A stretch of DNA of 12,263 nucleotides from Benthicola sp039584685 (GTDB lineage Bacteria; Gemmatimonadota; Gemmatimonadetes; Palauibacterales; Palauibacteraceae), in assembly GCA_039584685.1 (NCBI GenBank), contig JBDGXI010000068.1, positions 1 to 12,263 of the forward strand. Reading direction: 5' to 3'. Both the position numbers and the translations under genes were made by a program. Shown piece by piece: positions 7,766 through 12,263 of the stretch (position 1 is its first letter; each line of letters opens with the position of its first letter). Below the pieces are notes generated by a model. The model was not told the origin of the DNA and did not search any database. It worked only from the letters and a program-made list of their open reading frames with translations.

Positions 7766-8419
7766 TCAGGACGGTCGCGAGCCCACCGCGACTCTCTCAT
7801 CCGCCGCGATCACTTCGAGTCCCGCCTCCTGCATCGCGCTGACCACCCCTGTCCCCGGTGCGACGATGGCGAGTCGAGCGAGTGGAACGAGCGCCGTCGC
7901 CACCTCGCGAAGTCGGTCCACGCTCGGATCGCCGGCCAGGGCTGCCGCTCCGAAGCGTCCGCGCAGCAGGGGAAGGCGGCCGGCCTCCGGCACGATGAGC
8001 CGCGAGATCCTGTCGTAGCCCGAGACTTCTGCCGGCCGGGCGCCCACCAGGGAAACGACCTCCCACCGCTCGGCGAGAGTCCCGACGGCGACCGCGATCC
8101 CGGCGAGTCCAGGGCCGAGAAGCACGCGGCCGCTACCCCGCGAGAGGTCGAGCACGGCGCCGACCAGGATGGCCGTTTCGTCGGACGTCGGGCCCGGAGC
8201 CGCCAGGGAAGCGTCCGGCAACCTGGTGTCTCCCCGCCCATTTTCCTCCCGAGTCAGATCCACGACCCCTTCCTCGATGGGGAACCGCGCGTCGCATGCC
8301 GGACAGCCCAGGAAGCCGCGAGTGACCCGGTGTCCCACCGACTCGTGTACGACAGCCACCATGACCTGGGGCGGACCGCACGCGGGACATGCGAGAACCT
8401 CCGACAGCTCCAGCAACAC
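7766..8419 (-). CDS. Trm112-like zinc-ribbon protein with a degenerate Rossmann-like domain
   Basis: A 217-residue protein of two parts. Residues 1-55 look like a Trm112/YcaR-type domain: LACPACG (Cys11, Cys14), a linker of two dozen residues, then GCPACDARFPIEEGVVDL (Cys39, Cys42), so two CPxC pairs suitable for one zinc. Residues about 80-215 show alternating beta/alpha character (RVLLGPGLAGIAVAV, RWEVVSLVGA, LARLAIVAPGTGVVSAM), reminiscent of a class I methyltransferase. The expected acidic Gly-rich SAM loop is replaced by LLGPGLAG, so catalysis is doubtful. Trm112-like domains often prop up methyltransferases; here the partner may have been fused and degenerated. The start is GTG 8419, 19 nt after the folE stop, with a weak ribosome-binding site; TTG 8416 is next in frame. 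It is downstream of folE and probably in the same transcript. Zinc part likely; function unknown. Confidence 0.8.
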   Translation of the reverse strand: MLLELSEVLACPACGPPQVMVAVVHESVGHRVTRGFLGCPACDARFPIEEGVVDLTREENGRGDTRLPDASLAAPGPTSDETAILVGAVLDLSRGSGRVLLGPGLAGIAVAVGTLAERWEVVSLVGARPAEVSGYDRISRLIVPEAGRLPLLRGRFGAAALAGDPSVDRLREVATALVPLARLAIVAPGTGVVSAMQEAGLEVIAADERVAVGSRPS

Positions 8420-8438
8420 GGCGCGAGTCAGACCCGGG

Positions 8439-9047
8439 TCACGAGATGAACTGCGGCGCCAGGACGAGGCGCAGGAACTCCTCGCGCGTTCGGTTGTCCG
8501 AGCGGAACCGGCCGCGCACGGCGCTGGTGATAGTCTTGCTGTTCTGCTTCTCCACCCCGCGCATCATCATGCACAGGTGATAGGCCTCGACGACCACGCC
8601 GACTCCCGAAGGCTCAGACGCCGCCTGGATGGCATCCGCGATCTCGTCCGTGAGTCTCTCCTGTACCTGCAGGCGGCGCGCGAACACCTCCACCAGGCGT
8701 GGGATCTTGCTCAGCCCCATGAGCCTGCCGTCCGGGATGTAGGCCACGTGGACCTTGCCGAAGAAGGGCAGCATGTGGTGCTCGCACAGCGAATAGAGCT
8801 CGATGTCCTTCACCAGCACCATGTTGTCGTGCTCCTCCTCGAACACGCCGTTGCCGAGGGCCTCCTCGACGGTGGACCGGTACCCCCGCGTGAGCCACAT
8901 CATCGCCTTCTCGACTCTCTCGGGCGTGCCCCTGAGGCTGGATCGATCCGGGTCCTCTCCCAAGCGGCGCAGCTGCTCGCGGACCAGGTCGGGATATGGG
9001 ACTCCGCTGAGATCCGGGCCGTCTGCCCGCTCACTTCCGTCCGTCAT
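8439..9047 (-). CDS. folE: GTP cyclohydrolase I
   Basis: The 202-residue type I GTP cyclohydrolase opens the guanine ring of GTP and rearranges it to 7,8-dihydroneopterin triphosphate, the first step of folate, tetrahydrobiopterin and queuosine synthesis. It acts as a cytosolic toroidal decamer. Seen: TPERVEKAM near 41-49; SLCEHHMLPFFGK at 86-98 with zinc ligands Cys88 and His91 and the neighbouring catalytic His90; GLSKIPRLVE at 111-120; QERLT at 129-133; and YHLCMMMRGVEK at 156-167 with the third zinc ligand Cys159. Length is normal. ATG 9047 has a perfect GGAGG 6 nt upstream (9054-9058). The gene starts 18 nt after the PTPS stop, and the Trm112-like gene follows after 19 nt. All the zinc and catalytic residues that I can place are present, so it should be active. 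Confidence 0.97.
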   Translation of the reverse strand: MTDGSERADGPDLSGVPYPDLVREQLRRLGEDPDRSSLRGTPERVEKAMMWLTRGYRSTVEEALGNGVFEEEHDNMVLVKDIELYSLCEHHMLPFFGKVHVAYIPDGRLMGLSKIPRLVEVFARRLQVQERLTDEIADAIQAASEPSGVGVVVEAYHLCMMMRGVEKQNSKTITSAVRGRFRSDNRTREEFLRLVLAPQFIS

Positions 9048-9065
9048 GTTACGCCTCCAGGGGAT

Positions 9066-9479
9066 TCATCCACCGCGATATTCCACCGAGTTGCGCTCCG
9101 TTTCCCACAGTCGCACGGCCACCAGTCTCACTCCCGGCAGGCCGGCCTCGAGCCGGCGCCAGATCGCGACCGCCAGGTTCTCCGTCGTGGGAACGACTCC
9201 CGCCAGCCAGTCCACGTCCAGGTTCAGGTTGGCGTGGTCGATATCGGAGAGCACCTGTCTCTCCAACAGGCCCTTGAGCCGCTTGAGGTCCATCACGTAG
9301 CCGGTCACCGGGTCTACCTCTCCCTCGACGGTGACCTCGAGGTCGTAGTTGTGGCCGTGCCCCGTAGGGTTGTTGCACAGACCGTACGTGTCTCGGTTTT
9401 CGTCGTCCGACAGGTTCGGATTGTGAAGTCGGTGTCCGGCGGAGAAATGCACCCGCCGGGTCACGCGGGCGATCGGCAT
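9066..9479 (-). CDS. 6-pyruvoyl-tetrahydropterin synthase/QueD family protein, animal-PTPS-like
   Basis: A 137-residue T-fold enzyme acting on dihydroneopterin triphosphate, the product of the adjacent folE. Family members make 6-pyruvoyl-tetrahydropterin (PTPS, tetrahydrobiopterin route) or 6-carboxy-tetrahydropterin (QueD, queuosine route). Seen: HFSAGHRL with zinc ligand His16; LCNNPTGHGHNY with catalytic Cys35 and zinc ligands His41 and His43; SDIDHANLN with the Asp81/His82 pair; TTENLAVAIW; and WETERNSVEYRG with Glu126 at the pterin-anchor position. LSDDENRDTYGLCNNPTGHG follows the mammalian PTPS pattern closely and lacks the shorter Cys-loop of E. coli QueD. The catalytic Cys is kept, so it is not the Glu-type folate PTPS-III. 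ATG 9479 (GGGGGA upstream) gives the usual N-terminus; ATG 9494 would add five residues. No queC, queE or sepiapterin reductase gene is in the window, so the pathway stays open. Confidence 0.93.
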   Translation of the reverse strand: MPIARVTRRVHFSAGHRLHNPNLSDDENRDTYGLCNNPTGHGHNYDLEVTVEGEVDPVTGYVMDLKRLKGLLERQVLSDIDHANLNLDVDWLAGVVPTTENLAVAIWRRLEAGLPGVRLVAVRLWETERNSVEYRGG

Positions 9480-9503
9480 CAGGATGTCCCCCATTTCGCA
9501 GGC

Positions 9504-9533
9504 AAAAAAAGGGGCGACCCGCGGATCGCCCCT
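9504..9533 (-). terminator. Intrinsic terminator or attenuator just upstream of PTPS gene
   Basis: In minus-strand RNA an 8-bp perfect stem (AGGGGCGA at 9533-9526, TCGCCCCT at 9517-9510) with an 8-nt GC-rich loop runs straight into seven U (9510-9504). This is a textbook intrinsic terminator. It lies over 200 nt after the antiporter stop but only 9 nt before ATG 9494 (24 nt before ATG 9479). It may end the glycosylase/antiporter transcript, or control read-through into the PTPS and folE genes. A competing stem, CCCCT 9550-9546 with AGGGG 9533-9529, would occupy the terminator's 5' arm. Confidence 0.85.
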
Positions 9534-9751
9534 GAGGTTGATATGAGGGGGTTTTTGTGAGACCCGTTAACTACGGTTCGCCCTTCCTCCCGGTTCTCCG
9601 CCTTCCCTCGAGGGGCCTGGCGTCCGCCGCAAGATCAATGGCGCTCACACCCTTGTGTTGGCTCAAAAAACACACACCTCACATCCGCCTTGGAGAAACC
9701 TAACGGCACCCTGCATGCCGGTCAATCTGCCCCGACTCGCCCCGGGCGCCG
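9534..9751 (-). promoter_or_regulatory. Gene-free leader region ahead of the pterin genes
   Basis: 218 bases between the antiporter stop and the terminator hold no credible gene on either strand. In minus-strand RNA I see GC-rich segments able to form small hairpins: a CCCTCGAGGG palindrome near 9608-9617, CGCC/GGCG near 9620-9643, and ACCGT/ACGGGT near 9562-9578. A 6-bp long-range match (TGTGAG 9649-9644 with CTCACA 9561-9556) could close them into one domain, but a match that short is expected by chance here. A U6 run at about 9671-9666 has no strong stem before it. It matches no riboswitch consensus that I can recall (preQ1, THF, TPP, FMN, cobalamin, Moco). The promoter for the PTPS/folE genes most likely lies here. 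Confidence 0.4.
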
Positions 9752-11176
9752 CTACAGGGCGAGCCACGCGCCCATCACCACGAACCCCGCGATCGCGGTC
9801 GCACCGGCCAGCAGGGCGTACGGTATCTGCGTCCTGACATGCTCGATGTGGTCGGACGCGGAGGCCAGGGACGACACGATCGTCGTGTCGCTGATCGGGC
9901 TCGCGTGGTCCCCGAAGATGCCGCCCGACAGGACCGCGGCGATGAAGGGCGCTTCGGGCAGGCCCATAGCCGTCGCGACCGGCACGGCCATGGGGAGCAT
10001 GATGCCGAAGGTCCCCCAGCTGCTTCCAGTGGCGAACGCGATCCCTCCGGCCACGAAGAACAGGAGGGGAAGCAGGAGCGGCAGCGGCACGCGCCCTTCG
10101 ACCACGCCGGCCACGTACTGACCCGTTCCCATCTCGACCGTGACCGCAGCCAGGGTGATCGCGAGAAGGAGCACCAGGGCCATGCTCGTCAGCGCTCCCG
10201 CTCCCTGCAGGCTCACACGACTCAGCGCCTCGAGGTCCAGCAGACGCTGGCCGAGCGACAGCAGCCACGCGACGATGATCGCGCTAACGACGGCCCACAG
10301 GACGGAAGTGGAGCCCGATCCGGCCATCAGGTCGCCGTCGCCCGTGACGTACATCGAGACAGGCATCATCAGCACCATCACCGCGATCGGCACGATCATG
10401 TTGACCGGACGCAGGGGCATGCCCTCGCGCGGCGGGGGCGCCATGTCCTCCGGGTCGGCCAGCGCGACCGAGTGCTCCCAGTGCAGCTCGCCCTCCACCG
10501 TGCGTTGCTGCGCCGCCCGCATCGGTCCGATGTCCACCTGTCGAAAAGCACTGAACCCGGCCAGGGCGAGCGCCGCGAGGGCGTACAGGTTCAGGGGAAT
10601 GGAAGCCACGAGCACGGACACGGGCTCCGCGACGCCCAGGGTGGCGAGGATGCCCAGGATGTAGGCGCCCCACGCGTTGAACGGAATGAGCACGCACACG
10701 GGGGCGGACGTGGAATCGATCAGGTAGGCCAGCTTCTCGCGCGACACGTGTTGGACTCGATGAAGATGATGACGCCCAGAAACCAGGCCAGGACCTGTGC
10801 CTTGCGCCCGTCGTCCACCCAGTGCCGCTCTTCCACCCAGCGAACGAATGACGAGAGCGATCAGGGATCCGATGGCGAAAGTGAACATGATCACGCGCGC
10901 GTTGCCCGGATCGGTCACCGTCGTCACCGTACCGTCCACCGCGCCGGCGAGGCCGGCAATCGGGTTCCACCCGAGGATGATCGTCCACCCGATCCAGATC
11001 CCGGCCGCCAGGGACAGGTAGACCTGGCGCGTGTAGATCGCGAGTCCGATCGCCAGGAGCGGCGGCAGCAGCGACAGTGCCCCGAATTCTATGTTCCCCT
11101 CCCGTGGTCCGAGGTGGCGATCGGATGCAAGAAACCGGATGGCGGGAGGTTCGTCAAACGGAACCGACGAAAGCAC
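9752..11176 (-). CDS. NhaC-type Na+/H+ antiporter, internally frameshifted, probably inactive or mis-assembled
   Basis: A multi-helix ion transporter of the NhaC family. Diagnostic segments are KLAYLIDSTSAPVCVLIPF, NAWGAYILG, GSSWGTFGIMLPMAVP, GDHASPISDTTIVSS and ASDHIEHVRTQIPYAL near the C-terminus. The 474-codon frame has no stop, but residues about 113-143 are non-homologous, basic sequence. In the neighbouring frame the same DNA (about 10848-10750) reads FVRWVEERHWVDDGRKAQ and then AWFLGVIIFIESN, exactly what the family has there. So the gene carries two compensating shifts, and the block normally present between IFIES and VSREKLAY (a membrane segment) is missing. The start is also odd: GTG 11176 has a weak site, whereas GGGAGGGG precedes an ATA codon at 11092, where homologues normally begin. 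It follows the glycosylase gene by 18 nt. Family certain; a working product doubtful. Confidence 0.85.
   Translation of the reverse strand: MLSSVPFDEPPAIRFLASDRHLGPREGNIEFGALSLLPPLLAIGLAIYTRQVYLSLAAGIWIGWTIILGWNPIAGLAGAVDGTVTTVTDPGNARVIMFTFAIGSLIALVIRSLGGRAALGGRRAQGTGPGLVSGRHHLHRVQHVSREKLAYLIDSTSAPVCVLIPFNAWGAYILGILATLGVAEPVSVLVASIPLNLYALAALALAGFSAFRQVDIGPMRAAQQRTVEGELHWEHSVALADPEDMAPPPREGMPLRPVNMIVPIAVMVLMMPVSMYVTGDGDLMAGSGSTSVLWAVVSAIIVAWLLSLGQRLLDLEALSRVSLQGAGALTSMALVLLLAITLAAVTVEMGTGQYVAGVVEGRVPLPLLLPLLFFVAGGIAFATGSSWGTFGIMLPMAVPVATAMGLPEAPFIAAVLSGGIFGDHASPISDTTIVSSLASASDHIEHVRTQIPYALLAGATAIAGFVVMGAWLAL
11096..11103 (-). promoter_or_regulatory. Strong Shine-Dalgarno in front of an ATA codon
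   Basis: Minus-strand GGGAGGGG lies a few bases before ATA at 11092-11090, with 5 nt between the GGAGG core and ATA. The codons after it (EFGALSLLPPLLAIGLAI) are the usual first residues of this antiporter type. This suggests the original start was ATG here and has mutated, is used as a rare ATA start, or is mis-sequenced. Confidence 0.5.
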
Positions 11177-11194
11177 GCCCTGCGAGCGGATCGC

Positions 11195-11794
11195 TCAGCG
11201 GCGGGAGACCCAGCGACTGCGGGAATCGTAGAAGCGCAGCGCCAGCTCGGCGCCGTTCGAGATTCCGATCCGCGTCGTGGTGACGAGGGCTTCCGCGGGG
11301 ATCGGAGGACCGCGCTCGATCCACACCGGAGGGCCGTCCAGACGGTGACCCTGCAGGTCCGGGCCGATCCCCAGCGCCTGCGCGAGCCGCGCCGGACCAT
11401 TCGTCAGATCGTCGCGGCCCCTGCGGCAGCGCATGTGGGGCTGACCGGCCACCGGCTCGAGCGCCCGGATGAGGACTCCATGCGGACTGCCCTCGACGTC
11501 CGTGACGGCGTTGAAGCACCAGTGCACGCCGTAGTTCAGGTGGACGTACGCGGTTCCGGGAGGGCCGAAGAGGCCCTCGTTGCGGGCGGTTCGGCCGATG
11601 CGGGCCGCGGCGTGGGATGCTGGATCGTGCGGGCCTTCGTATGCCTCGGTCTCCACGATCCGGCCCGCCGTGCGCACGCCGCCGACCTCCGACACGACGA
11701 GGGCGCCCAGCAGCTCCGGTGCTACGACGCGGGCCGGGCGCGCGAAAAAGGGCGCTCGAAGCGCCCCTTTCCGTCGGCTACCATCCATCGACAT
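11195..11794 (-). CDS. aag: Alkyladenine (3-methyladenine) DNA glycosylase, AAG/MPG family
   Basis: A 199-residue base-excision repair enzyme that flips out and removes alkylated or deaminated purines such as 3-methyladenine. Seen: PFFARPARVVAPELLGALVV (family N-terminus); GRIVETEAYEGPHDPASHAA, where Glu50 and Tyr52 correspond to human Glu125 and Tyr127 and His61 to His136; YVHLNYGVHWCFNAV with Tyr88 (human intercalating Tyr162) and Asn95 (human Asn169); and LIRALEP with Arg110 (human Arg182). The position of human Tyr159 is His85 here. TNGPARLAQALGI is the next conserved block. Length is normal for bacteria. ATG 11794 or ATG 11788 can start it; neither has a clear ribosome-binding site. It begins 16 nt after the helix-hairpin-helix gene, so it is probably co-transcribed. 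A terminator-like hairpin falls inside its first codons. Confidence 0.95.
   Translation of the reverse strand: MSMDGSRRKGALRAPFFARPARVVAPELLGALVVSEVGGVRTAGRIVETEAYEGPHDPASHAAARIGRTARNEGLFGPPGTAYVHLNYGVHWCFNAVTDVEGSPHGVLIRALEPVAGQPHMRCRRGRDDLTNGPARLAQALGIGPDLQGHRLDGPPVWIERGPPIPAEALVTTTRIGISNGAELALRFYDSRSRWVSRR
11745..11766 (-). terminator. Terminator-like hairpin inside the start of the glycosylase gene
   Basis: In minus-strand RNA a 7-bp perfect stem (GGGCGCT 11766-11760 with AGCGCCC 11756-11750, 3-nt loop) is followed by five U (11749-11745) and then C. It looks like an intrinsic terminator for the upstream helix-hairpin-helix gene. However, it encodes residues about 10-17 (GALRAPFF) of the glycosylase, and the U run is simply the two Phe codons conserved in the family. 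It may attenuate, or be coincidental. Confidence 0.35.
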
Positions 11795-11810
11795 CGAGCG
11801 GGAAACGCGG

Positions 11811-12263
11811 CTAGCCGTCTTTTGCCTCCCGCTCCGCGCGCCGGCCGTCGATCACGGCCTGAGCCCGCCCTCTGGGGAGCACCGCTTCGATGCGCTGCGG
11901 CTCATTGTCGATGACGTCGAGCACGCTATCCCCGAACTCCTCGACCAGTCGCTCGGCCGTGCGTCGCCCCACGCCCTGGTATCCGCGCGACATCCGCTCC
12001 ACCAGGTCCGTCTGCCCGGAGTTGAATCCGCTGGCGGCGGGGCCTGCGGGCTCGGACGAAGGCGGCTGTGCCGAATCGACGCCGGGCGCCAGTGTGCCCA
12101 ACCCGCCGATCGATCCACGCCGGAAGCGCCCCATCGATCTCGTGGTCGGGCGCGGCGGAGCGTCATCCGTCTTCTCCTGCGCCACCGCATCGTGCGTCGG
12201 CGCTTCGACCGGGTCCACCGGACCGGGGACGATCGTGGGGCCCTGCTTCGGCTTCGGTGCGCG
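11811..12263 (-). CDS. Helix-hairpin-helix domain protein, N-terminus outside window
   Basis: 150 residues of a protein whose frame stays open to the right edge. Seen: a Pro/Lys/Ala-rich, probably disordered region (residues 1-85 of the visible part, starting RAPKPKQGPTIVPGPVDP and including RPTTRSMGRFRRG), then a compact C-terminal domain. In that domain GYQGVGRRTAERLVEEFG (about 94-111), VLDVIDNEPQRIEAVLPRGR and AQAVIDGRRAERE read as a helix-hairpin-helix pair. The 'GVGxxTAExLVExFG' element and the second 'VLPRGRAQAVIDG' element resemble HhH units found in RecD2, UvrC and other DNA-binding proteins. DNA binding is inferred. A GTG at 12218 could start a 135-residue protein, but the frame upstream continues with the same composition, so I treat it as truncated by the window. 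It precedes the DNA glycosylase gene by 16 nt, which would suit a DNA-repair pairing. Confidence 0.75.
   Translation of the reverse strand, partial: RAPKPKQGPTIVPGPVDPVEAPTHDAVAQEKTDDAPPRPTTRSMGRFRRGSIGGLGTLAPGVDSAQPPSSEPAGPAASGFNSGQTDLVERMSRGYQGVGRRTAERLVEEFGDSVLDVIDNEPQRIEAVLPRGRAQAVIDGRRAEREAKDG

Noticed and set aside
9529..9556. Plus-strand terminator (CCCCT...AGGGG then G and five T)
   Set aside because: Only 5 bp with a 12-nt loop, and no plus-strand gene upstream to terminate; more likely to matter, if at all, as an alternative stem in the minus-strand leader.
8169..9560. 463-codon plus-strand open frame opposite folE and PTPS
   Set aside because: Shadow of two unmistakable enzymes; no motif of its own.
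9660..9672. A6/U6 run as a terminator for the antiporter
   Set aside because: The sequence before it in the minus-strand RNA forms only short, interrupted stems several bases away; the hairpin at 9504-9533 is far better.
9541..9751. 6S RNA, SRP RNA, tRNA or a known riboswitch in the gene-free region
   Set aside because: I compared remembered consensus cores (6S, small SRP, preQ1, THF, TPP, FMN, cobalamin, c-di-GMP) and none fits; an Rfam scan would settle it.
10284..10988. Separate 234-codon minus-strand frame overlapping the antiporter
   Set aside because: Out of frame with the antiporter domains on both sides and with no family signal of its own; it does not cover the in-frame FVRWVEERHW segment and is a shadow.
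9839..11914. 691-codon plus-strand open frame across the antiporter and glycosylase genes
   Set aside because: Composition (very rich in Arg, His, Gln, Asp) is that of an antisense shadow, and the opposite strand carries clearly recognisable families over its whole length.
1..12263. Mobile element, defence island or biosynthetic cluster
   Set aside because: No transposase, integrase, restriction, toxin-antitoxin or assembly-line gene, no terminal or direct repeats of note, and even composition throughout.

Overview
The window is GC-rich, densely packed bacterial chromosome carrying housekeeping-type genes. It holds a lipoprotein with a signal peptidase II lipobox, so the organism probably has a diderm (Gram-negative) envelope. 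High GC, overlapping genes, GTG/TTG starts and the particular gene families fit a Gemmatimonadota-like or related soil/marine lineage. That placement is an impression from the proteins, not a demonstrated assignment. I see no tRNA, rRNA, CRISPR array, insertion sequence or phage structural gene.

Layout. At the left edge a dicarboxylate/amino-acid:cation symporter runs leftwards out of the window (1-1100, minus). Divergent from it is a rightward two-gene unit: an unrecognised lipoprotein (1256-2203) and a DUF445-family membrane-anchored protein (2200-3777), joined by a TTGA stop/start overlap. From 3786 to the right edge everything is on the minus strand. Read in transcription order (right to left) it comprises: a helix-hairpin-helix protein whose start lies outside the window; an alkyladenine DNA glycosylase; an NhaC-type Na+/H+ antiporter that looks damaged; about 220 bp without a gene, ending in a strong intrinsic terminator; then a close-set run of PTPS-family pterin synthase, GTP cyclohydrolase I, and a Trm112-like zinc-ribbon protein; and finally a small membrane protein, a TPR protein, a long-chain acyl-CoA synthetase, CutA and a second TPR protein.

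How the genes work together. folE and the PTPS gene form an obvious pterin pair: GTP to dihydroneopterin triphosphate to a 6-substituted tetrahydropterin. The PTPS resembles the animal tetrahydrobiopterin enzyme more than E. coli QueD. The TPR/acyl-CoA synthetase/CutA/TPR block is joined by 8-14 nt overlaps and should be co-translated. The lipoprotein and DUF445 protein are likely envelope partners.

Most worth a second look: (1) the antiporter, which reads out of frame for about 31 residues between two apparent deletions and has its best ribosome-binding site in front of an ATA codon; (2) the terminator placed immediately upstream of the PTPS start, suggesting an attenuated leader for the pterin genes; (3) the animal-like PTPS; (4) the Trm112-like protein fused to a degenerate Rossmann-like region. 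I found no clear case for a wholly new system.
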